A DNA stretch of 64,000 nt from Streptomyces sp. NBC_00448. GTDB lineage: Bacteria > Actinomycetota > Actinomycetes > Streptomycetales > Streptomycetaceae. The stretch spans positions 8,822,501 through 8,886,500 of the forward strand of contig NZ_CP107913.1 of the NCBI RefSeq assembly GCF_036014115.1, written 5' to 3'. Positions 17,379-26,702 of this stretch are shown piece after piece (position 1 is the stretch's first letter; each line of letters starts with the position of its first letter). The position numbers and the translations under genes were made by a program. The notes under the pieces were generated by a model. It searched no databases and had not been told where the DNA came from. It saw only the letters and a list, made by a program, of their open reading frames with translations.

Positions 17379-18872
17379 ATGGGGGAGAAGGTGGTGGCCG
17401 GGGCGTTCGACCTGGCCGACCGGCGGATGTATCGGAACAAGCTCCAGCAGTGCCTGGTGGGGCTGGAGAGGCTGTTGGCGGAGCGGCGCTTCGATCGGCC
17501 GCGCAATCTCATGGGTCTGGAGATCGAATTGAATCTCGCGGATTCCGAGGGACTGCCCCGCATGATGAACGAAGAGGTGCTGGAGCGCATCGCGAGCCGC
17601 GATTTCCAGACCGAGCTGGCCCAGTTCAATATTGAAGTGAACATCGCGCCGCACCCGCTTTCCGGCCGGGTGCTCGACCGGCTCGCCGAGGAACTGCGCA
17701 CCGGGCTCGGCTACGCCGACCGGATGGCCGGAGAGGTCGGCGCCGGCATCGTGATGGTGGGAATCCTACCCACCCTCCAGGCCCAGGACCTGGTCTCGGC
17801 GAACCTCTCCCGCGCCGACCGCTACACCCTGCTCAACGAGCGGATTCTGGCCATGCGCGGCGAGGACATCACCCTCGACATCGAAGGCGTCGAGCACCTC
17901 GTCTACACCTCCGCCTCGATCGCGCCCGAGGCGGCCTGCACCTCCACGCAGATGCACCTCCAGGTCACCCCGGAGCGCTTCGCCCCGGCGTGGAACGCCG
18001 CCCAGGTGGTCTCCGCGCCGCAGGTGGCGGTCGGCGCGAACTCGCCGTTCCTCTTCGGCCGCGAGCTGTGGCGCGAGACCCGCCCGCTGCTCTTCCAGCA
18101 GGCCACCGACACCCGCCCGCAGGAGCTGCGGGCCCAGGGCGTACGGCCGTTGACCTGGTTCGGCGAGCGGTGGATCGACTCGGTGGCCGACCTGTTCGCG
18201 GAGAACCTGCGCTACTTCCCGCCGCTGCTGCCGATCTGCGACGACGAGGACCCGCTGCGGGTGCTCGACGAGGGCGGGGTGCCCCAGCTGCGCGAACTGG
18301 CCCTGCACAACGGCACGATCTACCGCTGGAACCGCCCGGTCTACCAAGTCGTCGACGGGGTGCCGCACTTGCGGGTGGAGAACCGGGTGATGCCGGCCGG
18401 GCCCACCGTCGCCGACGTCATCGCCAACGCGGCGTTCTACTACGGCCTGGTCCGCGCGCTCGCCGAGGCGCCGCGGCCGGTCTGGCAGCGGCTGCCGTTC
18501 GGCGCCGCCGCCGCGAACTTCGACGCCGCCTGCCGCGACGGCATCGACGCCATGCTGCACTGGCCGCGCCCGCGCGGCACCGCGCTCGCCCAGGTCGCCG
18601 CGGCCGACCTGATCCGGGACGAACTCCTGCCGCTGGCCGCCGCCGGGCTCGACGGCTGGGGCATCGACCCCGTCGACCGCGACCACTACCTCGGCATCAT
18701 CGAACAGCGCTGCCGGCTCCGTACCAACGGCGCCCGCTGGCAGGCCGACGCCTTCCACCACTTCCTCGGCCGCGGCCTGGACCGCCGGGCCGCGCTCGCC
18801 GCCATGACGCAGCGCTACCGCGCTCTGTCCACCGAGGGCGCCCCGGTCCACACCTGGCCGATGCCCGGCTGA
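17379..18872 (+). CDS. Glutamate-cysteine ligase-like protein
   Basis: 497 aa. Resembles the ATP-dependent glutamate-cysteine ligase (GCS2-like) superfamily as annotated in streptomycetes. Visible conserved blocks are NLMGLEIELNLAD (about 44-56), which carries the metal-binding glutamates, QFNIEVNIAPHPLSG (about 82-96), CTSTQMHLQV (about 187-196) and LRVENRVMPAGPT (about 330-342). Streptomycetes use mycothiol rather than glutathione, so the true substrate is uncertain. GTG or ATG choice is clear: ATG 17379 has GAGGAGGG 8 nt upstream. Confidence 0.75.
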   Translation: MGEKVVAGAFDLADRRMYRNKLQQCLVGLERLLAERRFDRPRNLMGLEIELNLADSEGLPRMMNEEVLERIASRDFQTELAQFNIEVNIAPHPLSGRVLDRLAEELRTGLGYADRMAGEVGAGIVMVGILPTLQAQDLVSANLSRADRYTLLNERILAMRGEDITLDIEGVEHLVYTSASIAPEAACTSTQMHLQVTPERFAPAWNAAQVVSAPQVAVGANSPFLFGRELWRETRPLLFQQATDTRPQELRAQGVRPLTWFGERWIDSVADLFAENLRYFPPLLPICDDEDPLRVLDEGGVPQLRELALHNGTIYRWNRPVYQVVDGVPHLRVENRVMPAGPTVADVIANAAFYYGLVRALAEAPRPVWQRLPFGAAAANFDAACRDGIDAMLHWPRPRGTALAQVAAADLIRDELLPLAAAGLDGWGIDPVDRDHYLGIIEQRCRLRTNGARWQADAFHHFLGRGLDRRAALAAMTQRYRALSTEGAPVHTWPMPG

Positions 18873-18961
18873 GCCGCGCCGCGCCGTCCCGCCGACTGCC
18901 CGGGCGCGGTGGCGCATTACCCTTCGACCGAGCGGCGGATTCGATCAAGGGGGCGGTCAGG

Positions 18962-20401
18962 GTGCCGAACGAAGCGAAGGAACCGAACGCACCGAACGGC
19001 CCGAACGCACCGAACGGCCCGAACGGCCCGAACGGCCCGGACGTACTCGACGGAGCGGGCGCGACGGACGTATCGGACGTAGTGGACGGGCTGGACGAGT
19101 TCTGCGCGCAGGCGCTGGCCGACCACTCCTGCGCGTCGCTCTCCCTCGCCGTCGTGGCACGCGACGAGGTCGTGCTCGCCCGCGCCTACGGTCTTGCGGA
19201 CGTCGCCGCCCGGCGGCCGGCCACCCCCGAGACTGTCTACGGGCTGGCCTCCGTCACCAAGGCGGTCACCGCCACGGCCGTCTGCCTGGCCGCCGACGAG
19301 GGCCTGCTGGACCTCGACGCCCCGATCCCCGGCGACTACCCGGGGACCGCGCCCACCCCGCGCCAACTGCTGCGGCACCGCGGTGGGTTCCCCGCGTTCT
19401 ACAACTTCCACTACGACACCGGCCCGCTGCCGATCGACATCGCCGACTACCGCACGCTCGTCCGCGAGCCGGGCACCGGCTTCGAGTACTCCAACCTCGG
19501 CTACGCCGAACTGGGCCGGCTGCTGGAGTCCGCGACCGGCCGGAGCGAGGGCGACTACCTGCGCGAGCGGATCTTCGCACCGCTCGGCCTGAGCAGCTTC
19601 GGCTACGGGGCCGCCTGCACCGGCTCGGCGCCCGTCGCCGAGCGCTACTCCGCCGGCGGGCAGCCGTACCCGACCTGCTTCAGCGACCACCCCGCGGCCG
19701 GGGCCGGCTGGGCGAGCGCCGCCGACGTGGCGCGCTTCGCCCGGACGGCCACCCGTCTGCTCCGACCCGCCACGGCCGCGGCGATGCACGACGCGGTGCC
19801 GATCGGCGGGCACCTGGGCTACGGATTCGGCCGGGTCGTCTCGCACGGCCCCGGGCCGGTCGTCCGCAGCCACGGCGGCGGCATGGGCGGCATCGCCGCG
19901 ATGATGATCGACCTGCCCGAGCGGGAGATCTCGGTCGCGGTGCTGAGCAACTCCACCCGCAAGGCGGCCCGGGACGCCGTCGTCCTGCGCCTGATGGGCA
20001 TCCTGGCGCCCGGCTTCCCCCACGAGCACCTCGCCCCGGTCACCGACCCGGGCCGCCCGATGACGCAAGCGCCGGGGGAGTGGGCGGGCGAGGTCGGCAC
20101 TCCTCAGGGCGGCGTCCCGCTGCGGATCAGCGTCCTCGCCGACCGCCAGGTGGAGATCCGGCTGGCCGACGGCGCGCCGTTCACCGTGCTGGCCGGCGCC
20201 TCCGAGCAGTGGGACCTGTGCGCGAGCGCGCCGCTGCAACTGCCCACCGACGACGCACGGGTCAACAGCCCGCACCTGGCCCTCGCGCTGCGGGCCGGGC
20301 CCGAGCGGCTGGAGGGCCGGGCCGTGGCGTACAAGAACGGCGACCTGGAAGGACGGCTGGGCGCGTACCTGGTGCACCCGTGCGTGCTGCGCGCCGCCTG
20401 A
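18962..20401 (+). CDS. Serine hydrolase, beta-lactamase/penicillin-binding fold
   Basis: 479 aa. Class C beta-lactamase-like hydrolase with SxxK motif Ser97-Val-Thr-Lys100, the Tyr176-Ser-Asn178 motif, and HGGGMGG near residue 304 in place of KTG. A C-terminal lipocalin-like domain follows (about 345-475). No signal peptide is visible, which suggests a cytoplasmic esterase or peptidase rather than a secreted lactamase. The N-terminus is low-complexity, with short NAPNGP/NGPNGP repeats (about residues 8-24). GTG 18962 follows a G-rich stretch. The natural substrate is unknown. Confidence 0.82.
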   Translation: MPNEAKEPNAPNGPNAPNGPNGPNGPDVLDGAGATDVSDVVDGLDEFCAQALADHSCASLSLAVVARDEVVLARAYGLADVAARRPATPETVYGLASVTKAVTATAVCLAADEGLLDLDAPIPGDYPGTAPTPRQLLRHRGGFPAFYNFHYDTGPLPIDIADYRTLVREPGTGFEYSNLGYAELGRLLESATGRSEGDYLRERIFAPLGLSSFGYGAACTGSAPVAERYSAGGQPYPTCFSDHPAAGAGWASAADVARFARTATRLLRPATAAAMHDAVPIGGHLGYGFGRVVSHGPGPVVRSHGGGMGGIAAMMIDLPEREISVAVLSNSTRKAARDAVVLRLMGILAPGFPHEHLAPVTDPGRPMTQAPGEWAGEVGTPQGGVPLRISVLADRQVEIRLADGAPFTVLAGASEQWDLCASAPLQLPTDDARVNSPHLALALRAGPERLEGRAVAYKNGDLEGRLGAYLVHPCVLRAA

Positions 20402-20586
20402 GCGCGGAGCCGGGGCGGGCGGCGCCGCGCGGCGAGTCGGCGCGCTTCGGGCTGGTCAACGGGGCGACGGCCAGGTTCGTGGCGTAGGCTCGCGCGGCGC
20501 ACACCGTGCGGGCGGCCGTGGCGGTGCGGTGGTAGGGCGGCGGGCGGGATCTTCGTATCGTGTCCACGACGACACGGGAGGACCGC

Positions 20587-21393
20587 GTGCAGGCAGAGGC
20601 ACAGGCACAGGCCGGGCAGCCGGAGCAGCGGCAGTTGCCGTTCGAGGAGCGGACGCTGCGCAGCGAGACGCTGATCGTGCTGGCGCTGTCGCTCGGCGCC
20701 AGCGGTGTGTCCGCGGTGATCAGCTTCATCGGCTCGGTGACGCGGCCGGGCGCGCTGAAGAACCAGGCCGCGACGCTGGTCGGTTCGCAGGCCCCCGGCC
20801 GCCCCTGGCTCGACCTGGCCTGGCAGGTCTTCTCGATCGCCACCGCGCTGGCCCCGGTCGCGCTGGTCGCGCACCTGCTGGCGCGCGAGCGGGTCGGCAT
20901 GCCCGCGATCGGCTTCGACCTCACCCGGCCGCGCCGGGACCTGGCCTGGGGCGCGCTGGTCGCCGCGGTGATCGGCGGCACCGGGCTGGCCTTCTACCTG
21001 TGCGCACGGGGCGCCGGGTTCAACCTCACGGTGGTGCCCGAGTCGCTGCCGGACGTGTGGTGGCGCATCCCGGTGCTGATCGCCTCCGCGGTGCAGAACG
21101 CGGTCCTCGAAGAAGTCATCGTGGTCGGCTATCTGCTGCGCCGGCTCGACCAGTTGAAGTGGTCGCCGATCGCCGCGCTCGCCGCCAGCGCGGTGCTGCG
21201 CGGGTCCTACCACCTGTACCAGGGCATCGGCGGCATGGTCGGCAACATGGCGATGGGCGTGGTGTTCGTGCTGCTCTACCGCCGGTGGGGCCGGGTCGGC
21301 CCGCTGGTGGCCGCGCACTCGCTCATCGACACGGTCGCCTTCGTCGGGTACGCGCTGCTCGCCGGGAAGGTGGGCTGGCTGCCCACCGGGTGA
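20587..21393 (+). CDS. CPBP family intramembrane metalloprotease
   Basis: 268 aa membrane protein with about seven helices. The CPBP/Abi signature is present: EEVIVVGYLLRRL (about 178-190), the second motif RGSYHLYQGIGG with its His, and HSLIDTVAF near the C-terminus. Related proteins are Rce1-type prenyl-protein proteases and bacteriocin-immunity proteins. The substrate here is unknown. GTG 20587 is chosen because GGGAGGA lies 4 nt upstream, and an in-frame GTG at 20560 would add nine residues. Confidence 0.85.
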   Translation: MQAEAQAQAGQPEQRQLPFEERTLRSETLIVLALSLGASGVSAVISFIGSVTRPGALKNQAATLVGSQAPGRPWLDLAWQVFSIATALAPVALVAHLLARERVGMPAIGFDLTRPRRDLAWGALVAAVIGGTGLAFYLCARGAGFNLTVVPESLPDVWWRIPVLIASAVQNAVLEEVIVVGYLLRRLDQLKWSPIAALAASAVLRGSYHLYQGIGGMVGNMAMGVVFVLLYRRWGRVGPLVAAHSLIDTVAFVGYALLAGKVGWLPTG

Positions 21394-21488
21394 GTGCCAC
21401 CGCGCCGCCGTGACGCGCCCGGCTGTGACGCGCCCGGTTTCGGCGTACGCGGTTTGGCGTAGGCGCCCGTGACGTACGTGGGCGCGTG

Positions 21489-22316
21489 TCACGGCACCGC
21501 GTGCAGTTCGCCGTCCACCACGGTCACGGCCGCGCCGGTCAGTTCGACCCGGTCGTCCCGCAGCCGGGTCGCGACCAGGCCGCCGCGGGCCGACGCCTGG
21601 TATCCGGTCAGCGCGTCGCGGCCCAGCCGGGCCGACCAGAACGGCGCGAGGGCGGTGTGCGCGCTGCCGGTGACCGGGTCCTCGTCGATGCCGACCGCCG
21701 GGAAGAAGCCGCGCGAGACGAAGTCGTAGCCGCCGGCCGGGTCGGCGGCGGCCGCGGTGGCGATCACCCCGCGCCGGGACAGCGCGGCCAGGGCCTTGAA
21801 GTCCGGGGCGAGCGCGCGGACCGCCGCCTCGTCGGCCACTTCCACCAGCAGGTCGCCGCAGTCCGGACCGGTGTCCAGCACGGTCAGCGGCTCGGCGCCG
21901 AGCGCCGCGGCGAGGCCGGCCGGCGCCTTCTCCGGGGTGAGCGGCGCGGCCGGGAAGTCCAGGGTGATCGTGCCGTCGCCGTCGGCCGTCGCCGCCAGCA
22001 CCCCGGCCTTGGTACGGAACCCGACGGTGCCCTGCGCCTCCCCGGTGGTGCGCAGCACATGCGCGGTGGCGAGGGTGGCGTGCCCGCACAGCCGCACCTC
22101 GGTGGCGGGGGTGAACCAGCGCAGCGCCCAGGTCGCGCCGTCGTCGCCGCCCGGGGGAAGCGGATGCGCGAACGCCGTCTCGGAGAGGTTCAGTTCGGCG
22201 GCGACCCGCTGGAGCCAGCCGTCGGAGGGGAAGCCGTCCGCCCCGAGCAGCAGCACGCCCGCCGGGTTTCCGGTGAACGGGCGGTCGGTGAACGCGTCGA
22301 CGATTCGGATACGCAT
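21489..22316 (-). CDS. PhzF family isomerase/epimerase
   Basis: 275 aa, full length. PhzF-fold protein with the duplicated barrel. Family features are VDAFTDRPFTGNPAGV at residues 6-21, ELNLSETAF with the catalytic-position Glu, LCGHATLATAHVL, and the C-terminal DEDPVTGSAHTALAPFW. PhzF enzymes isomerise small metabolites, and the substrate cannot be inferred without a pathway. ATG 22316 gives the family N-terminus MRIRIVDAF; upstream in-frame codons are not supported. It points towards the CPBP gene (convergent). Confidence 0.9.
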   Translation of the reverse strand: MRIRIVDAFTDRPFTGNPAGVLLLGADGFPSDGWLQRVAAELNLSETAFAHPLPPGGDDGATWALRWFTPATEVRLCGHATLATAHVLRTTGEAQGTVGFRTKAGVLAATADGDGTITLDFPAAPLTPEKAPAGLAAALGAEPLTVLDTGPDCGDLLVEVADEAAVRALAPDFKALAALSRRGVIATAAAADPAGGYDFVSRGFFPAVGIDEDPVTGSAHTALAPFWSARLGRDALTGYQASARGGLVATRLRDDRVELTGAAVTVVDGELHAVP

Positions 22317-22532
22317 GCCGAGAGGGTACGGGAGCGCGGCCACCCGCAGCAGCGGGCGGGAAGATGATCGGGCGGTGATCGGGCCGGGTGGGGTAAGGCC
22401 AGGTCCGGCAGGGTTCGTAGCCGCACACCGCTGCCGCCGCCGCCGCTGTGCGCCAGGGTCGTACGGAAGTGGTCACACCGCGGGTCGGCGGGGGTGGGGG
22501 CAGCCGGGCCTGTGTGTCCCGGCTGCCGGGGT

Positions 22533-22724
22533 TCAGGCGTGCTGCGGGACCTCGTCCTTGAGCATGCCGCGGATCTGCTCGCGCATCTCCGGGCTGTCGT
22601 CGTGGCCGTGCACGGACACCGCGTGTTCGGTCGCGGCGCGGACGACCTCGTCCTCCTCGCCGGAAATGGCGAGGGTGCAGTTCGACTCGCTCGGGAAGTC
22701 ACGGCAGTCGGCTACTTTGCGCAT
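22533..22724 (-). CDS. DUF1059 small protein
   Basis: 63 aa soluble protein, MRKVADCRDFPSESNCTLAI then GEEDEVVRAATEHAVSVHGH, the full DUF1059 pattern. Two Cys and three His residues may bind metal; that is inference. AGGAGGTGCACG sits just before ATG 22724. It is divergent from the HTH regulator at 22905, and the 180-bp region between them contains TTGACG-like -35 words. Confidence 0.85.
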   Translation of the reverse strand: MRKVADCRDFPSESNCTLAISGEEDEVVRAATEHAVSVHGHDDSPEMREQIRGMLKDEVPQHA

Positions 22725-22904
22725 CGTGCACCTCCTCACTGTCCAGGATAGATCCGCCGTCCGAGCGATGTCCGGTGGCGCGGTGGCAGTGGTGGCGGTG
22801 GACGGCCCGCGAGGGAAGGCGGCAGTCGACGGAACGCAGCCGGCCGCACGCAGTTGACGGAACGCACTTGACGGGGTGCTTTGCAAAGGGGCAGCTTCTG
22901 CAAC

Positions 22905-23525
22905 GTGACCGAGGAGAAGCCCGTACCCGCGTCCATACCGCCGCCTGCTCCGCCCGAGCCGCAGGGGGAGCGGCCGCGCGCGCCCGAGCAGTTGCCCGTT
23001 CACCCCGTGCGCGTCGCCCTGCTCGACCTGCTCGCCGACGGCGGCACGGTGACGTCCACCGAGGCGGCCGCGCGGCTCGGTGAGAGTTCCGGACTGTGCT
23101 CCTTCCATCTGCGGCAGCTCGCCCGGCACGGGCTGATCGAGGAGGCGCCGCACTCCGGCGGCCGGGCCCGGCCGTGGCGGTTGCGCTGGGAGCGGCCGCG
23201 GGAGCCCGAGCCCGTACCGGACGAGCCGGCGCGGAGCGACGAGTTCGGCGTACTTGCCCGCGGGCTGGAGGACGAGAGCCACCGGCGATGGCTCGCCCAG
23301 CGCGACCACGCGCCGCGGGAGTGGCGGGCGGACGAGGCGTTCAGCACCGTCGTGCACCTCACCCCGCAGGAGTTGCGGGCCGTCGCCGCGGCGGTACGGG
23401 CGACGCTCGACGGCTACCGGCACCGGGACCACGACGTCCTGGCGCGCCCGGCCGACGCGCGCCCGGTGGCGTTCGTCAGCCGGCTGTTCCCGCTGCTGCC
23501 CGGGGCTTCGGACGGTGAGCGGTGA
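22905..23525 (+). CDS. ArsR-like winged-helix transcriptional regulator
   Basis: 206 aa. A Pro-rich N-terminus (1-25) is followed by a winged helix (about 30-95): HPVRVALLDLLADGGTVTST, then EAAARLGESSGLCSFHLRQL and ARHGLIEE. The C-terminal half (about 110-200) carries a helical segment, FSTVVHLTPQELRAVAAAVR, common in this streptomycete subgroup. GTG 22905 matches the conserved start of the disordered region. Its stop overlaps the MOSC gene start by 4 bp, so the pair is co-translated. Confidence 0.82.
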   Translation: MTEEKPVPASIPPPAPPEPQGERPRAPEQLPVHPVRVALLDLLADGGTVTSTEAAARLGESSGLCSFHLRQLARHGLIEEAPHSGGRARPWRLRWERPREPEPVPDEPARSDEFGVLARGLEDESHRRWLAQRDHAPREWRADEAFSTVVHLTPQELRAVAAAVRATLDGYRHRDHDVLARPADARPVAFVSRLFPLLPGASDGER

Positions 23526-24403
23526 GGCCGCCGGCACAGGGCGCGGAGGGCGCCACGGTGCGGGCGCTGCTCCGCTACCCGGTGAAGTCGATGCTGGGCG
23601 AGGCGGTCGTCGCGGCCGACGTGACCGAGCGCGGGCTGCCGTACGACCGTCAACTCGCCCTGCTGCACCGGGAGACCGGCAAGGTCGCCAGCGCGAAGAA
23701 CCCCAGGATGTGGCGGCGGCTGCTCAAGCTCACCGCCAACGCCACGCCGGCGGCGGTACGGATCGGGCTCCCGGACGGCAAGGCGGTGTGGAGCACCGAC
23801 GCCGACGTGGACGAGCGGCTCTCCGCGCTTCTCGACCAGCCGGTGGTCCTGACCGGGCGACCGCCCGCCGACGCCGAACTCGACCGGGCGCGCCCCGAGG
23901 AGGTGCTGCGCGACGGCGTCCGCGCGGAGGTCGCGGTGGAAGTGGGCCGGCTGGGCGGCGCCGCACCCGAGGGCACCTTCTTCGACTTCGCCCCGCTGCA
24001 CCTGATCACGTCCTCGACGCTGCGGCGGATCGCCGAGTCCAGCCCGCGCGGCACGGTGGAGGCGGAGCGCTACCGGCCGAACGTCGTCATCGACACCGCG
24101 GGCTCCGGGTTCGTCGAGAACGACTGGGTCGGCCACGACCTGCGGATCGGTGACCGGCTCACGCTGCGCGTCATCGCCCGCAGCCCGCGCTGCGCGATCC
24201 CCACCCTGGAGCACGGCACGCTGCCGCGTGACCCCGACGCCCTGCGGGTGCCGGCCGCCCACAACCGCGTGCCACCGACGGACGAGTTCGGCCCGCAGCC
24301 CTGCGCCGGCGTCTACGTGCGGGTGCTGCGCCCGGGCCGGATCGCGGTCGGCGACCGCCTCACCGTCCTGCCGGCCGCCGCAGCTCCCGAGGGCGGGTCC
24401 TAG
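23522..24403 (+). CDS. MOSC domain protein
   Basis: 293 aa. An N-terminal MOSC beta-barrel (about 12-110, LLRYPVKSMLGE) precedes the MOSC domain (about 120-285), which contains RYRPNVVIDT and the conserved cysteine in SPRCAIPTLEH (about residue 224). MOSC domains bind molybdenum cofactor or related sulfur carriers, as in YcbX and mARC amidoxime reductases, so a role in reducing N-hydroxylated compounds is possible. GTG 23522 overlaps the regulator stop as GTGA, so expression depends on the regulator's mRNA. Confidence 0.88.
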   Translation: MRPPAQGAEGATVRALLRYPVKSMLGEAVVAADVTERGLPYDRQLALLHRETGKVASAKNPRMWRRLLKLTANATPAAVRIGLPDGKAVWSTDADVDERLSALLDQPVVLTGRPPADAELDRARPEEVLRDGVRAEVAVEVGRLGGAAPEGTFFDFAPLHLITSSTLRRIAESSPRGTVEAERYRPNVVIDTAGSGFVENDWVGHDLRIGDRLTLRVIARSPRCAIPTLEHGTLPRDPDALRVPAAHNRVPPTDEFGPQPCAGVYVRVLRPGRIAVGDRLTVLPAAAAPEGGS

Positions 24404-24501
24404 AAGGGACCGCCCCCAGATCCGAGGGGGTCGTCCACGGGCGGCGGTCGCGGCCGGGGTTTCCCGCCGGTGCGGGTGTCGGGCTCGCGGGGCGGGTCCC
24501 G

Positions 24502-25842
24502 TTACGAGGGGGCGCCGGGTTCGGCGGGGGCGGGTTCGCTCTCGCTGCCGCCGGTCCGGTGGGCGGTGCCCAGCGCACGGGCGGTGGCCGTGGTCGCGGC
24601 GAGGGCGAGGGTCGCCAGGCCGGAGGCGGCGAGGACCGTGCGGGGGCCGAGCGCGGCGGTGAGGGGGCCGCCCAGCGCGGTGCCGACCGGGGCGGCGGTG
24701 AGGAGGGCGGCGCCGCGGGCGGCCAGCACCGTGGTGAGGAGGGCGGCGGGGGTGCGGTCCTGGAAGAGGGTGAAGGACAGCGCGGTGAAGGGCCCGTAGA
24801 TGATGCCGCCGAGGGAGAAGCAGGCGAGCGTGACGGCGGCGGGCGCGCCCAGGCCGAAGGGCACGAGGGTCAGGCCCCAGCCGGCGACGATGCCGAGGGT
24901 GACCGGCCACAGCGGGAGCCTGCGCAGGGTGCCCGCGCACAGGGCGCCGAGGACCGCGCCCGCGCCGAAGAGCGTCCAGTACAGGCCGAGCAGGCGCGCG
25001 CCGGCGTGCAGGTCGCCGGTGACGTGCAGCGGGAGGGCCACCTCGACCGGGCCGTAGAGGAAGTTGAAGAACCAGGTCAGGGCGAGGATGCCGAGGAGTT
25101 CCGGCTGCCCGCGCAGCAGCCGCCGGCCGGCCGCCGCCTGGCCGGTGTCGACGGGCGCGGGCGCGCTGTCGGTGGCGTCGTCGGCCGCGCCCTCCGCCGG
25201 GGCCTGCCCGGCGGTCCGCTTCCTGGACCCGAGCCGGCCGGCCCGTACCGCCAGCACGGCGAACGACGCGGCGTCCAGGCCGATGATCCACGCCGGGGAG
25301 ACGGCGGCCGCCAGGAACCCGGCGAGCGCGGGCCCCACGATCACCGCCGCCGAACCGCTGGAGCTGACCAGCGCGTTCGCCGCGAGCCGCTGCCCCGCCG
25401 GTAGGACCCGGGCGAGCAGCGCGTACTTGCCCGCGCCTCCCCACGCGTGCAGCACCGAGGAGCCGGCCAGCAGCGCGACATAGCCGGCCGGACGCAGCTC
25501 GCCCAGCGCCCAGGCGAGCGGGACGCAGCCCAGCAGCACCGCACGCAGCCAGCTGTCCGCGGCCAGCAGCCGCCAGGCGGGCAGCCGGCGCAGCCACCGG
25601 CCCAGGAGCAGCGCCCCGGCGGCCCCCGGCAGCGCGTACGCCGCCACCGCGGCCCCCACCAGCAGCCCGGCCCGGCCGGGAGGAGCGATCGCGAGCGCGG
25701 TCCAGGCCACCGCGACCATGCTCATCCCGTCGCCGAGGTCGCAGGCCGCCAGTGCGGGCAGCAGCCGCCGGAAGTCGCGGTGCGCGAAGAGCGGGCGGTA
25801 GGCCGGTGGCAGCAGCCGCGAGGGCGAGGGGAAGGCGGTCAC
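24502..25842 (-). CDS. MFS transporter (drug-efflux type)
   Basis: 446 aa with about 12 hydrophobic segments and a charged central loop (about residues 200-240, EGAADDATDSAP). Segment order and RPLFAHRDFRRLLPALAACD at the start fit the MFS_3 (enterobactin exporter-like) group. GTG 25842 is chosen; a TTG at 25863 would include part of the operator. The gene has no strong Shine-Dalgarno site and probably starts close to the transcription start. A MerR/SoxR-type operator lies at 25858-25875, and a PadR regulator is divergent. Confidence 0.85.
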   Translation of the reverse strand: MTAFPSPSRLLPPAYRPLFAHRDFRRLLPALAACDLGDGMSMVAVAWTALAIAPPGRAGLLVGAAVAAYALPGAAGALLLGRWLRRLPAWRLLAADSWLRAVLLGCVPLAWALGELRPAGYVALLAGSSVLHAWGGAGKYALLARVLPAGQRLAANALVSSSGSAAVIVGPALAGFLAAAVSPAWIIGLDAASFAVLAVRAGRLGSRKRTAGQAPAEGAADDATDSAPAPVDTGQAAAGRRLLRGQPELLGILALTWFFNFLYGPVEVALPLHVTGDLHAGARLLGLYWTLFGAGAVLGALCAGTLRRLPLWPVTLGIVAGWGLTLVPFGLGAPAAVTLACFSLGGIIYGPFTALSFTLFQDRTPAALLTTVLAARGAALLTAAPVGTALGGPLTAALGPRTVLAASGLATLALAATTATARALGTAHRTGGSESEPAPAEPGAPS

Positions 25843-25857
25843 CGGGACAGGCTGGCC

Positions 25858-25875
25858 CCTCAAGCGGGCTTGAGG
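25858..25875 (-). promoter_or_regulatory. SoxR/MerR-type operator in the MFS promoter
   Basis: CCTCAAG-CGGG-CTTGAGG is a perfect inverted repeat with the same arms as the E. coli soxS SoxR site. On the minus strand TTGACC (a -35) overlaps its start. After a 19-nt spacer comes CAGCCT, a possible -10. The long spacer with a dyad between -35 and -10 is the hallmark of promoters activated by MerR-family twisting. Confidence 0.7.
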
Positions 25876-25984
25876 TCAAGCGACGGCGGGGGCGCGGTGG
25901 AGGCGCGGTGCGCGGGCGCTGGAAGGGCGGTGCGCGCGGCGGAAGGGCGGGCGGGGTCGTCCAGGGTTGTCGAACGAGCGATTC

Positions 25985-25994
25985 CGATATATCG
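25985..25994. promoter_or_regulatory. Putative PadR operator
   Basis: CGATATATCG, a perfect palindrome in otherwise GC-rich DNA, lies 42 nt before the padR-type start. PadR regulators usually bind AT-core dyads in their own promoter. Assignment is by position and pattern. Confidence 0.5.
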
Positions 25995-26035
25995 TAGAAC
26001 TGTCGCGAACGATCAACGATGGAAGGAGCGACATC

Positions 26036-26662
26036 ATGCGTTCCCAAGGACCACATGCACATGGACATGGACACGGAGACTGCGGACCCGGACATCACGG
26101 GTGGGGCGAGCGAGAGGGGTCGCGGGCGGCGTTCGGAGCGTTCGGGCCGCCCTTCGGCGGCGGACCGTTCGGCCCCGGCGGCCGAGGCCACGGGCGCGGC
26201 GGACCGCGCGGACGCGCCCGGCGTGGCGATGTACGCGCGTCGATCCTGGCGCTGCTCACCGACCGCCCGATGCACGGCTACGAGATGATCCAGGAGATCG
26301 CCGAGCGCAGCGGCGGCGCGTGGCGGCCGAGCCCCGGTTCGGTCTACCCGACGCTGCAACTGCTGGAGGACGAGGGCCTGATCGGCAGCGCGAGCGAGGG
26401 CGGCAAGAAGCTGTTCACGCTCACGGACGCCGGCCGGGCCGAGGCCGAGGCGGGTCCCGACGCGCCCTGGGAGGACGCCGAACGCGGCGTCGACTGGGAC
26501 GCGCTCAACGAGATCCGGAAGGCCGGCGGGGGCCTGATCGAGGCGTTCCGCCAGGTCTGGGCGACGGGCACACCGGAGCAGCGCGACAAGGCGCTGACCG
26601 TGGTGAACGACGCGCGGAAGAAGCTGTACCTGATCCTCGCCGACGAGGACACCGAGCAGTAG
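26036..26662 (+). CDS. PadR-family transcriptional regulator with His/Gly-rich N-terminus
   Basis: 208 aa. The first 60 residues are very rich in Gly and His (HAHGHGHGDCGPGHHGWGER). The PadR winged helix spans about 65-145: ASILALLTDRPMHGYEMIQE, then SPGSVYPTLQLLEDEGLI and KKLFTLTDAGRA. A C-terminal dimerisation helix (about 165-205) follows. The His cluster suggests metal binding, unproven. ATG 26036 has GGAAGGAG at 26021-26028. The regulator is divergent from the MFS exporter, a common arrangement for PadR control of efflux. Confidence 0.9.
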   Translation: MRSQGPHAHGHGHGDCGPGHHGWGEREGSRAAFGAFGPPFGGGPFGPGGRGHGRGGPRGRARRGDVRASILALLTDRPMHGYEMIQEIAERSGGAWRPSPGSVYPTLQLLEDEGLIGSASEGGKKLFTLTDAGRAEAEAGPDAPWEDAERGVDWDALNEIRKAGGGLIEAFRQVWATGTPEQRDKALTVVNDARKKLYLILADEDTEQ

Positions 26663-26702
26663 ATCCCGCGGCGGAGTGCTGAACTCGGCGCCCGCGCACG
26701 GT

